Made by a program: the position numbers and the translations under genes. Positions 24,739-33,179 of a stretch of 64,000 nucleotides of DNA are shown in pieces (within the stretch, counting starts at the first letter, position 1; every line of letters begins with the position of its first letter). This stretch comes from SHWB01 sp050246875 (GTDB lineage: Bacteria; Pseudomonadota; Alphaproteobacteria; UBA6615), in assembly GCA_050246875.1 (NCBI GenBank), contig JBFWVF010000003.1, positions 368,659 through 432,658 of the forward strand, in the 5' to 3' direction. Below the pieces are notes generated by a model that made no database searches, was not told where the DNA came from, and worked only from the letters and a program-made list of their open reading frames with translations.

Positions 24739-26184
24739 TCAATACGCATTGCGATTGACGAACCCCGTGAACAGGGTGAGGAACAGAATGCGAAAATCGA
24801 ACAACAGAGACCAGTTGTCGATGTAGTACAGATCGTACTCGACGCGCTGGCGCATTTTCTCCGGCGTGTCGGTTTCGCCGCGCAATCCATTCACCTGCGC
24901 CCAGCCCGTGATCCCAGGCTTCACACGATGCCGGCCGAAATACTGATCGATGATCCGCGCGTAGTGCTCGTTGTGCGCCACGGCATGCGGACGCGGACCG
25001 ACCAGCGACATCTCGCCGCGCAGGACGTTGAACAGCTGCGGCAGCTCGTCGAGGCTCGACAGGCGCAGGAACCGGCCGATCCGTGTCACGCGCGGATCGC
25101 CCCGCCGGGCCTGCTGGATGTCGCCGCTGCCGGCGCCATCACGTGCGCTGCTGTCGGCGCGCATGGTGCGGAACTTGTAGACCGTTATCTCGTTGTTGTT
25201 GAAGCCGTATCGCTTCTGCCTGAACAGAGCCGGCCCGGCACTGTCGAGGCGGATCGCGGCGGCGATCACCACCATCAGCGGCGACAGGAGGACGAGCAGG
25301 ATCGCGGCGCCGATGCGATCCTCGAGCGCCTTGGCGATGCGGCTCCAGCCGCGCAGCGGCCGGTCGAAGATGTCGATCATCGGCACGCCGGCGACACTCG
25401 ACAGGCTACGCACCGGAAGCTGGAAGGCAATGGTTTCGGGACACCACTTCACGCTGACCGGCATCGAGCGCAGGTCCTGGATCATCTCCATCAGCGTACC
25501 GCCGGCGCGCCACGGCAGGGCGATGATGACCTGGTCGACCCGATTGGCGCGCACGAAGCGGGTCAGCTCCGCAAGATCGCCGCGCACCGGAATACCGTCG
25601 ATCGAGTCCGGAACACGTGTCCGTCGGCGGTCGAATACACCGACGATGGCAATGGAGCGGTCAGCGGCGGTCAGCAGTTCGCGAACCAGCCGCTGGCCGT
25701 AGTCGCCGGCCCCGACGACGACGACGCGTTCGGATAGACGGCCGGCGTCGGCCCAGCGCGACAACTGCGCGGCCAGCACCATGCGCAGCAGCACTAGTGC
25801 CGCGAAGGAACCAGGAAACCACGCCAGCATCCAGGCGCGCGAGTAGGTTTCCGAGGTCTTGGTGAGGAAGGCCAGTGCCAGCAGCGTCAGGATGACGGCC
25901 GTCCAGCCTGGCACGAGCCGACCGACCTGCTGGGCAAAATTGCGCCGCCGTTGCAGATCGTAAAGCCCGGCGAAATGAAAATAGTTCGCCGTCAGCAGCA
26001 CCGCCGCGACGATGGCGATGAAGTAGTACGCCGGCAATGCCAGCTCATCGTGACGCCACCAGTAGGCGAGCACGGCAACCAGGCCGACGATGACCACATC
26101 GCCGAGACGCAATGCCGCGGCGGCCAGCCGCAGCAGGTCGCCAGCCAAGCCCATGCGTTTGTTCGCAGGTGCGTTGTCGCTCAC
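24739..26184 (-). CDS. Undecaprenyl-phosphate glucose phosphotransferase (WcaJ-like)
   Basis: A 481-aa polyprenol-phosphate sugar-1-phosphate transferase that starts repeat-unit assembly by loading a hexose-1-phosphate on undecaprenyl phosphate. The N-terminal half has four membrane segments and a CoA-binding-like domain (RVVVVGAGDYGQRLVREL). The C-terminal half is the bacterial sugar transferase domain: a membrane hairpin ILLVLLSPLMVVIAAAI, KRYGFNNNEITVYKFRTM, RDGAGSGDIQQARRGDPRVTRIGRFLR, LDELPQLFNVLRGEMSLVGPRPHA and KPGITGWAQVNGLRGET. Start is a GTG; an ATG ten codons in is possible. Glucose is inferred from the subfamily. Confidence 0.94.
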   Translation of the reverse strand: MSDNAPANKRMGLAGDLLRLAAAALRLGDVVIVGLVAVLAYWWRHDELALPAYYFIAIVAAVLLTANYFHFAGLYDLQRRRNFAQQVGRLVPGWTAVILTLLALAFLTKTSETYSRAWMLAWFPGSFAALVLLRMVLAAQLSRWADAGRLSERVVVVGAGDYGQRLVRELLTAADRSIAIVGVFDRRRTRVPDSIDGIPVRGDLAELTRFVRANRVDQVIIALPWRAGGTLMEMIQDLRSMPVSVKWCPETIAFQLPVRSLSSVAGVPMIDIFDRPLRGWSRIAKALEDRIGAAILLVLLSPLMVVIAAAIRLDSAGPALFRQKRYGFNNNEITVYKFRTMRADSSARDGAGSGDIQQARRGDPRVTRIGRFLRLSSLDELPQLFNVLRGEMSLVGPRPHAVAHNEHYARIIDQYFGRHRVKPGITGWAQVNGLRGETDTPEKMRQRVEYDLYYIDNWSLLFDFRILFLTLFTGFVNRNAY

Positions 26185-26404
26185 GGCTGGCGGCCCGGCC
26201 GGACGACATCCAGGGCGGCGCCGGCCGGCTTTCCGGCATCGCTAACTCTTGCCGCTGCCGGCACGACACTCGACATCGGGGCCGCCGTAGTTTCAACCAG
26301 ATCGTTTTTGCGGTATTGCAACCGCGTCGGGCGACCATAATAGCGGGCGGCGGGCGAAAAGTGAGTGGCCTCGGCCGCCGGTCGCAGCGGGAGCGAGGAA
26401 CTTC

Positions 26405-27169
26405 ATGGTTGGCTGGCCGTTCGGCCGCAGGCGCGCACGGCAGGAGGTTGCCCGGGCCTCGGCCAGTGTACCGGCTGGCACGACGGTCTACGCCATCGGC
26501 GACATCCACGGCCGGCTGGACCTGCTCGACGACCTCGAAGCGATGATCGTGCGCCACGCGGCCCGCCATCCAAGCGGGCGGCGCGTCCTCGTCTTCGTGG
26601 GCGACTATATCGATCGCGGCTACGAGTCCCGCAGGGTCCTCGACCGCCTGATAGCCGGGCCGCCCGCAGGATTCGAGCGTGTATGCCTTCGCGGCAATCA
26701 CGAGGATTTCCTGCTGCAATTTCTCACCGACGGCCGCGACGCCGCGATGTGGCTGGCCAATGGCGGCCGCGAGACGCTCATGAGCTACGGCGTCGCCGTG
26801 CCGCCGGGAGGCCGTCTGGACGTCGAGGCCCTGCGCGTCGAGCTTGCGGAGGCGATTCCGGCCAGACACTTGGCCTTCCTCGAAAGTCTCGGGCTGATGC
26901 ACTACGAGGGCGACTACGTCTTCGTCCATGCGGGCGTTCGGCCGGGCGTTCCGCTCGGCGAGCAGGACGCGCATGATCTCATGTGGATCCGCGACACCTT
27001 CCTTGATGCGAACGACGACTGGGGGCGGGTGGTCGTCCACGGTCACACGCCGACGCCCGCACCGCAGGTTCGCGCCAATCGGATCGGCATCGATACCGGC
27101 GCCTACGCCACCGGCCGGCTGACCTGCCTCGTCCTGGCCGGCAGCGGGCACGAATTTCTTCAGACATGA
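26405..27169 (+). CDS. Metallophosphoesterase (serine/threonine protein phosphatase-like)
   Basis: A 254-aa PPP-type phosphatase with all metal-binding motifs: GDIHGRLDLL near residue 32, GDYIDRGYESR near 62, RGNHEDFLL near 90, and VVHGHTPTP near 205, plus VHAGVRPGVPL. The ATG has GAGGAAC a few bases upstream. The stop overlaps the ATG of the nucleotidyltransferase gene (ATGA). Homologues sit in exopolysaccharide loci of other alphaproteobacteria and could dephosphorylate a protein such as the Wzc-like kinase; this is inferred. Confidence 0.92.
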   Translation: MVGWPFGRRRARQEVARASASVPAGTTVYAIGDIHGRLDLLDDLEAMIVRHAARHPSGRRVLVFVGDYIDRGYESRRVLDRLIAGPPAGFERVCLRGNHEDFLLQFLTDGRDAAMWLANGGRETLMSYGVAVPPGGRLDVEALRVELAEAIPARHLAFLESLGLMHYEGDYVFVHAGVRPGVPLGEQDAHDLMWIRDTFLDANDDWGRVVVHGHTPTPAPQVRANRIGIDTGAYATGRLTCLVLAGSGHEFLQT

Positions 27170-28194
27170 CGGCCGGCGCGGATGCGCTGTGGCGACGGCT
27201 GGCGGCCGGGCAGGACGGCGAAGGCCTGCCTGCAACAGTGGCCCGGCGTTTCGGCGACCTCGTCGGTCCGGCCCTCGCCGCGTCGCTTCTCGGGCCCGGC
27301 GGTCTAGACCCGGACACGGTGGCGCGGAGCACTCTCGCCGGTCGTTTTGCCCTGGCAACTCAGCGGAAGTGGCTGGCGCGCATCATCGCCGAGGGCCCGC
27401 CCGTGGTCGTCCTCAAGGGCTTCGCCCTGGCTCATCAGATCTATCCGGATGCGGCGTCCCGATGCATGGGCGATCTCGATGTCCTCGTGCGCCCGCGAGA
27501 CCGGGACCGCCTGATCGACCTGCTCGCGCGAGACGGCTTCGCCTTCCGTCCCCTGCCGACACCGCCCTGGGGCTTCATTTCGACGGCCAGCTACATGCCC
27601 TTCGCTTCGGCCGACGGCGCCTGCAACCTCGACATCCACATCCACCCCGACTGCTATCCGGCTTACCGCTCAATGACCACCGAGGCGGTCTTCGCCGCCG
27701 CGGTGACAGCGACGAGCGCCGGGATGCAGTTCCACGTTCCGTGCCGCGAACACGCCCTGATGCTGTGCGCCACCAACGCCGCCAAGGACAAGTTCGGTCC
27801 CTTCGCGGCACGCAAGTTCGTCGATGCCATGCGCCTGGTCGCCAGCGGTCCCGTCGACTGGCCGACGCTCGACCACCTCGCGGCGGCGGGAAACTACGCG
27901 CTGCCGTTGCACGCGTTCCTGCGGCTGCTGCGGCTGCTCGGCGTGCCGGCGGCAGCGTTGCCGGCGCAGGTGGGCACCCCCCTGCCATGGCCGCGCCGCC
28001 GGGCGTTCGCCGCCGTGCTCGCTGAGGTGCGGGAACTCTGGCCGTCGGAGCCGGGGCTGGCGGCAACGCTGGTACGCGAACTGCTGCTGTGCACGGAGCC
28101 GGCGGTCGGGCTGCACAACGCGGCGGCACGCCTGCGCGGCCTCATCCGGCCGCACCGGGGCATGCCGGGCGATGCCGCCCGGCTGCGATCCTGA
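27166..28194 (+). CDS. Nucleotidyltransferase family protein (NTP_transf_5-like)
   Basis: A 342-aa protein with a nucleotidyltransferase fold. The active-site region is VVLKGFALAHQIYPDAASRCMGDLDVLVRPRD near residues 80-110, with the GDLDVLV acidic pair that binds metal, and AHQIYP in place of the usual substrate strand. The C-terminal half is helical and includes HALMLCATNAAKDKFGPFAARKFVDAMRLV, a usual block in this family. These proteins occur with PqqD-like and HprK-like proteins in lasso-peptide and polysaccharide loci; here the partners lie about 17 kb upstream at 9329-10491. Its substrate is not known. Confidence 0.85.
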   Translation: MTAGADALWRRLAAGQDGEGLPATVARRFGDLVGPALAASLLGPGGLDPDTVARSTLAGRFALATQRKWLARIIAEGPPVVVLKGFALAHQIYPDAASRCMGDLDVLVRPRDRDRLIDLLARDGFAFRPLPTPPWGFISTASYMPFASADGACNLDIHIHPDCYPAYRSMTTEAVFAAAVTATSAGMQFHVPCREHALMLCATNAAKDKFGPFAARKFVDAMRLVASGPVDWPTLDHLAAAGNYALPLHAFLRLLRLLGVPAAALPAQVGTPLPWPRRRAFAAVLAEVRELWPSEPGLAATLVRELLLCTEPAVGLHNAAARLRGLIRPHRGMPGDAARLRS

Positions 28195-28199
28195 GCACC

Positions 28200-29561
28200 A
28201 TGGCCGGCAGCCTCTATGCCCGCTTCCGCAAGGGACTGGCCGGCCAGGCCTTCAGCCAGGCCGTGGTGTTCGGCACGCAGATCGCCAGCGTGCCGCTGTT
28301 CGTCCATTTCTGGGGCCTGCAGCTCTATGGCGAGTGGCTGGTTCTGTTCGCGCTGCCGTCCTGGCTGATGCTGACCGACCTCGGCTTCACCGCCGCCACC
28401 GGCCACGAAATGACGATGCGCACCGCCGCCGGCGACACCGGTGGCGCCCTGTCCGCCTTCCAGACCACATGGCTGGTGCTGTGCGTTGCCTCGCTGCTGG
28501 CAAGCATCGCGGCGGTCGCCGCCGTCGCTTACCTGCCCTTCGCCGGAACGTTCGGCTTCGTCGAACTCGATGGCCGCTCGACAGTGCTGGTCCTCGCGCT
28601 CCTGCTACTGCAGATGCTCGTGACTCTACAGGCGAACCTGCTGGTCGCCGGTCTCGTCTGTGTCGGCGCCTACGGCGAGGGCAGCGCGCTCGACGCCGTG
28701 ACGCGCCTCGGCGCCTTCGCCCTGATGATCGGCGCGGTGGCCGGCGGCCTCGGGCCAGTCGGCGCCGCCGCCGGTCTCGCGACCGGCACTTTCCTCGGCT
28801 TTATCGCGCTGCGCCTGTGGGTGCGCCACCGCACACCATGGCTGACCTATGGCACCGGCAAGGCCAGCACCGCCACCGGGCGACGCCTGCTGCTGCCCTC
28901 GCTCGGCTTCACCGGCTTCGTCGTCGGCAATGCGCTGGCCATCCAGGGTCCGATCCTCGTCATCGGCGCCACGATCGGCCCGGCGGCGACGGTCGTCTAC
29001 ACGACGCTGCGGATGATGACCCGGGCGGTCATCGCGGTCTCGACCCTGCTGTTCGCGAACGTGCGGCCGGAAATCGCCATCGCGCACGGCGCCGGCGACG
29101 AAGCGCTCGTCCGGCGGCTGCACGGGCGCAGCGTGCAGGCCGGCGTCTGGCTGGTCGCGTTGGCCGCGACCGCCCTCATCGTCGCCGGCGACCCCGTGGT
29201 GCGTCTGTGGACGACCGGCAAGGTCGCCGTCGAGCAGCCGCTATTCGCCCTGCTGATCGTCGCCATGGCCGGCTCGATCGTGGGCCTGGCGAGCGGCACG
29301 GTGCTCTACGCCACCAACCGCAGCCAGCAGATCTCGCCGGTGCTCGTCGTCGTCGCCGCGCTCGCGCTGGCGGCTGCTATCCCGCTTGCCGACGTCGCCG
29401 GGCTCGCCGGGGTCGCCGCGACGGCGGCGGTCAGCGAATGTCTGCTCGCCGGATGGGTTCTTTATCGGACGCTGCCGGCCATCGGCGAGCGCCTGCCGCC
29501 GCTGGTCTCACGTGCGCTGCGGCCGCCCCTCGACATCGGCCGCGTGCTGCTGCGTCGCTGA
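28200..29561 (+). CDS. Wzx-like flippase / polysaccharide biosynthesis membrane protein
   Basis: A 453-aa polytopic protein of the MATE/Wzx type that flips lipid-linked repeat units across the inner membrane. It has about 12-14 membrane segments, beginning FSQAVVFGTQIASVPLFVHFWGLQLYGEWLVLFALPSWL, a common Wzx opening. Later blocks are LRMMTRAVIAVSTLLFANVRPEIAIAHG and TNRSQQISPVLVV. The ATG lies 5 bp after the preceding stop. The end overlaps the convergent glycosyltransferase gene by 54 bp. Confidence 0.88.
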   Translation: MAGSLYARFRKGLAGQAFSQAVVFGTQIASVPLFVHFWGLQLYGEWLVLFALPSWLMLTDLGFTAATGHEMTMRTAAGDTGGALSAFQTTWLVLCVASLLASIAAVAAVAYLPFAGTFGFVELDGRSTVLVLALLLLQMLVTLQANLLVAGLVCVGAYGEGSALDAVTRLGAFALMIGAVAGGLGPVGAAAGLATGTFLGFIALRLWVRHRTPWLTYGTGKASTATGRRLLLPSLGFTGFVVGNALAIQGPILVIGATIGPAATVVYTTLRMMTRAVIAVSTLLFANVRPEIAIAHGAGDEALVRRLHGRSVQAGVWLVALAATALIVAGDPVVRLWTTGKVAVEQPLFALLIVAMAGSIVGLASGTVLYATNRSQQISPVLVVVAALALAAAIPLADVAGLAGVAATAAVSECLLAGWVLYRTLPAIGERLPPLVSRALRPPLDIGRVLLRR

Positions 29562-30731
29562 TCCCGAAGCCCCCGGCGCCCCCCCGAGCGCGCCGGCGTA
29601 GACCGCCATCATGGCGTCGCCGTACTGGCCGACGCTGTTGGCGACGGACGCCGATGCCAGCGCCGCCGCGCGCATCGCGCGGGCCTGTTCGCGATGTTCG
29701 GCGAACCACACCAGCCGCTCCGCCAGCGCATCGACGCTGCGCGCCGGAACGATGAAGCCGTTCTCGCCCTCGCGCACGCAGTCGGGGCCGCCCGTGTTGG
29801 CCGAGGCGATGACCGGACAACCGCAGGCGAGCGCCTGCAGCAGGACGAGACCATAGCCGTCCTCGACCGACGGCAGGACGAAGACGTCGGCGCGCGAATA
29901 CCACTCGCGCAACTGCGGCTGCGGGATGTGCCCGGTGGTCACGATGTCTAGACCCTCGCCGCCGCGTAGCAGGATGTCGGTCTGCGGCGTGCGCGAACCG
30001 ACGAGGATGAGCTGGCTGCCGGGAATGCGGGCGCGGGCGAAGGCGCGCACGAGATAGTGGATGCCCTTGCGCAGCGACAGACCGCCGACGAACAGTACCC
30101 TGAAGCGGCCGTCCGGGCGGGTCTCGACGGGCGAGAAGCGCCGCAGGTCGACGCCGTAGATCACCTTGGCCAGCTTCTCGCGCGGCACGCCGTTGGCGAC
30201 GAAGCTGCGAAGCGAAAACTCCGACGGTACGGTGATCAGGTCGGCCTCGGCGTACTCGCGATACTCGCGCTCTATCGCGGCGGGATGAAAGCCGTCGATC
30301 GTCACGCCGGTCTCGGCGCGCTCCGCCTCCAGCAGCGCGAGCTGCGTCGTCATGTGGGACGAACCGACGTCGAGGATGAACTTGGCGCCCTGACGGCGCG
30401 CCGCGAGCCCCGGCCACAGCGAGTAGCGGGAAAGCCCGTGGAAGATGTCGCAGGGCGGCAGATGGCGGGCCACGTACCGGCCGAAGGTGCGATGCGACAG
30501 TTCGTCGACTGCCTCGACCAGCCGGCCATGCATCAGGCCGTAGCGCGCCAGCGCCATGCGCGGCAGGACGACCCAGGGATAGGTCGACACGAGACGGCGC
30601 GGCAGACCTTCCCCGCGCAGCTTGAACCAGGGATAGCCGCTGAAGACCCGCTCAAGGGCGCCGTGGCGGTACAGCTCGCGGCCGAGATCAAACGTGTGGA
30701 ATTTACCGATGGTGCCGAGGACAACCCGCAC
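29508..30731 (-). CDS. Glycosyltransferase family 4
   Basis: A 407-aa GT-B transferase. The C-terminal nucleotide-sugar domain has FRVLFVGGLSLRKGIHYLVRAFA, LVGSRTPQTD, FVLPSVEDGYGLVLLQALACGCPVIASANTGGPD with the E/G-rich EX7E-type motif, and GENGFIVPARS. The start is a GTG (VRVVLGTIGKFHTFDLG). The gene is on the opposite strand to the flippase and polymerase genes around it. Donor and acceptor are unknown. Confidence 0.9.
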   Translation of the reverse strand: MRVVLGTIGKFHTFDLGRELYRHGALERVFSGYPWFKLRGEGLPRRLVSTYPWVVLPRMALARYGLMHGRLVEAVDELSHRTFGRYVARHLPPCDIFHGLSRYSLWPGLAARRQGAKFILDVGSSHMTTQLALLEAERAETGVTIDGFHPAAIEREYREYAEADLITVPSEFSLRSFVANGVPREKLAKVIYGVDLRRFSPVETRPDGRFRVLFVGGLSLRKGIHYLVRAFARARIPGSQLILVGSRTPQTDILLRGGEGLDIVTTGHIPQPQLREWYSRADVFVLPSVEDGYGLVLLQALACGCPVIASANTGGPDCVREGENGFIVPARSVDALAERLVWFAEHREQARAMRAAALASASVANSVGQYGDAMMAVYAGALGGAPGASGSATQQHAADVEGRPQRT

Positions 30732-30909
30732 GTCTGCCCACCCCGTCCGCTGCCGGCCATGCGGCAGGCCCGGGCACCGCCGCCGGACCGCCCCTGTCTA
30801 GCCGCTCGCCACGGCGCCACGCAACGCCGGCGGCGCGACGCGCGGGGTTCTGCTACCTTGGCGGCGCGAAAGCCGCCGCCACCGCGGACGGCCGCGCGGA
30901 AGGCCCGGC

Positions 30910-32361
30910 GTGGTTACTCGGAACACCCCAGGACTGGCGAGGATCCAGCGCGCCAGCGCAACGCTGGACGATACGGCGCCGCCGAGCCCCAAGGTCGCGC
31001 TCGATGTCATCGTGCTGGTGCTGCCGCTGTTCCTGTTCCAGGAAGTGACGGTCGTCGGCCGCCTGTTCCTGCCCGAGATCATCATGGCCGGCATGCTGCC
31101 GTTCCTGCTGATGACGCGCGGCCGCATGCTCGCCGACGCGGGGCCGCGCACGTTCTTCCTGCTCGCCTTCGCCTGGCTGGCGTCGCAGGTCCTGACGGAC
31201 CTGATACGCAATACGCCCTTCGCGGACTACTCGCGCGGCTGGTCGAAGATATTCTTCACCACGACCAATTTCGCCGTCATGTACATGCTGCTCTACGGCA
31301 GCCGGCGACGCATCGCCTTCTTCTGCCTCAGCCTGACGATGGGCGGGTTTCTGACCTTCTTCATCCATCCCGCCGACTACGCCTATGCCGACCCGTGGAA
31401 GTTCGGCGTCGGCATCTACTGCACCTTCCTCGTCGTGCTGTTGACCCTGCTGCCCTTCGTGCAGCGCGTGTGGATCCTGCCCTCGCTGCTGCTGGCCGGC
31501 ATCGCCCTGCTCAGCGTCGTGCTCGGTTCGCGCAGCCTCGGCGGCATCACCCTGATGGCCGCCCTGTACATCTTCGTGCAGCAGGTCGTCGGCCGCCGCC
31601 AACGCGCCGCGCGTCCATCGCTGATACGAACGCTGATGTTTCTGGGCGTCGGCGTGTTCGTGGCCGGCGGCATCCTGACGATATACAGCCAGGCCGCCGA
31701 ACAGGGACTGCTCGGCGCCGAGGCCCGCGAGAAGTACGAGTTCCAGGCGGGCACGGGCGGCGCGCTCGCGGTCCTGCTGGGCGGACGATCGGAAATCTTC
31801 GTCGCCTCGCAGGCCATCGCCGACAGTCCGATCATCGGCCACGGGTCGTGGGCCAAGAATCCGGAGTACGCCGCACGCCTGCTGCTGCTCGACAAGTTCG
31901 GCTACGAGGTCAACTACTCGGCTGCCGAGTCCGAACTGATCCCGACGCACAGCCATCTCTTCGGCGCCTGGGTCGAGTCCGGCACCGTCGGCACCTTCCT
32001 CTGGTTCTGGGCCCTGTTTCTCGCCCTGCGCGTCATGTCGAACATGTATCTGCTACGCGAGCCGATGTCGCCGCTGATCGTCTTCGCCTCGATCCTGTTC
32101 GCCTGGGACATCCTCTTCTCGCCCTTCGGGGCCGAGCGCCGTATCTTCGCGCCGTTCTACATCATCCTTCTGATGTTCGCCTGGGACCTGCTGCGATCGA
32201 ATGTGCCGGGCGACCGCCTCGTCGGCCTGCGCCGACGTGCGCCCGCGCGGCCGGCCATGCGAGGCCGGGCGCAATCGCCGCGTGCGGCGCCGTCGCGACC
32301 GGCCACCTGGAGGACACCACCACGACCGCGTCCAGCCGGTCCGGGACCACGTCGGCCATGA
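30910..32361 (+). CDS. Polymerase-like membrane protein of the polysaccharide locus
   Basis: A 483-aa protein with about eleven membrane segments. A GTG start precedes a short tail and then ALDVIVLVLPLFLFQEVTVVG. Wzy-like features are the loop sequence GGRSEIFVASQAIADSPIIGHGSW and SELIPTHSHLFGAWVESGTVGTFLWFW, which resembles the GTG-turn and HN/HS motif of O-antigen polymerases. The C-terminal about 60 residues are Arg/Pro-rich and probably cytosolic. The stop overlaps the next ATG. With 22810-24279 it makes two candidates for polymerase and ligase; which does which is undecided. Confidence 0.82.
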   Translation: MVTRNTPGLARIQRASATLDDTAPPSPKVALDVIVLVLPLFLFQEVTVVGRLFLPEIIMAGMLPFLLMTRGRMLADAGPRTFFLLAFAWLASQVLTDLIRNTPFADYSRGWSKIFFTTTNFAVMYMLLYGSRRRIAFFCLSLTMGGFLTFFIHPADYAYADPWKFGVGIYCTFLVVLLTLLPFVQRVWILPSLLLAGIALLSVVLGSRSLGGITLMAALYIFVQQVVGRRQRAARPSLIRTLMFLGVGVFVAGGILTIYSQAAEQGLLGAEAREKYEFQAGTGGALAVLLGGRSEIFVASQAIADSPIIGHGSWAKNPEYAARLLLLDKFGYEVNYSAAESELIPTHSHLFGAWVESGTVGTFLWFWALFLALRVMSNMYLLREPMSPLIVFASILFAWDILFSPFGAERRIFAPFYIILLMFAWDLLRSNVPGDRLVGLRRRAPARPAMRGRAQSPRAAPSRPATWRTPPRPRPAGPGPRRP

Positions 32362-33179
32362 GGGTTTCGGTCGTTACCCTGTCGTTCAACCAGGCCGCGT
32401 TCCTCGAACGCGCCATCCGGTCGGTACTCGATCAGGACTGGCCCGATATCGAGTTCATCGTCGTCGATCCCGGCTCGACCGACGGCAGCCGCGACATCAT
32501 CGCGCGCCACGCGGACCGTATCGCGCGGGTCATTCTCGAGCCGGACGACGGCCCCGCCGACGGCCTCAACAAGGGCTTCGCCGTCGCCACCGGCGAGGTC
32601 TTCGCCTACCTCAACGCCGACGACACGCTGTTGCCGGGTGCGGTGCGCGCCGCCGCAGAGGCGCTGCGACGCCGGCCGGAAACCGACGTCGTCATCGGCC
32701 ACGGCTACATCGTCGATGCCGCGAACCACGTCCTGCGTCGCTTCCGCTCGGCGCCGTTCAACGCGTGGCGCTTCGCCTACGGCCACGCCGTCGTCATGCA
32801 GCAGTCGACCTTCTTCCGCCGCCGCGCCTTCGTCGCTGTGGGTGGATTCAACGTCGATAACCGCACGAGTTGGGACGCAGAGTTAATCCTCCGCATGGGC
32901 CTCGCCGGCTGCCGCATCCGCGTCGTCGATGGCTGGTGGTCGACCTTCACCATTCACGACAGCTCGATTTCCGGCACCGGCCGCCTCAACGACGTTTACG
33001 CCGAGGATCTCGCCCGCTATGCGCGCATGGTGCTCGGCCGCGAGAGGCGGCCGTCCGATGCCGTGTGGTCGCGGGTCGCCTGGCTGTGGCGCTGGCTGAT
33101 CGACCCGCTGGGCGCGGCGCAGCGCGTCGCCGACCGCCTGTTCGGACCGCCGCAACCGTTGGCGGATCGCCGGCCGTGA
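32358..33179 (+). CDS. Glycosyltransferase family 2
   Basis: A 273-aa GT-A transferase. The core is VSVVTLSFNQAAFLERAIRSVLDQDW, then VVDPGSTDGSRDIIARH, DDGPADGLNKGFAVATGEVFAYLNADD (metal-binding DXD equivalent), HAVVMQQSTFFRRRAFVAVGGFNV, and DAELILRMGLAG. It begins ATGA-overlapped with the preceding polymerase-like gene and ends GTGA-overlapped with the following glycosyltransferase. Probably adds one sugar of the repeat unit; the sugar is unknown. Confidence 0.93.
   Translation: MRVSVVTLSFNQAAFLERAIRSVLDQDWPDIEFIVVDPGSTDGSRDIIARHADRIARVILEPDDGPADGLNKGFAVATGEVFAYLNADDTLLPGAVRAAAEALRRRPETDVVIGHGYIVDAANHVLRRFRSAPFNAWRFAYGHAVVMQQSTFFRRRAFVAVGGFNVDNRTSWDAELILRMGLAGCRIRVVDGWWSTFTIHDSSISGTGRLNDVYAEDLARYARMVLGRERRPSDAVWSRVAWLWRWLIDPLGAAQRVADRLFGPPQPLADRRP

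Noticed and set aside
26310..26325. GCGGT-attgca-ACCGC inverted repeat upstream of the metallophosphoesterase gene
   Set aside because: It is a short 5-bp-arm palindrome of the sort frequent in such GC-rich DNA; I saw no second copy and no aligned promoter.
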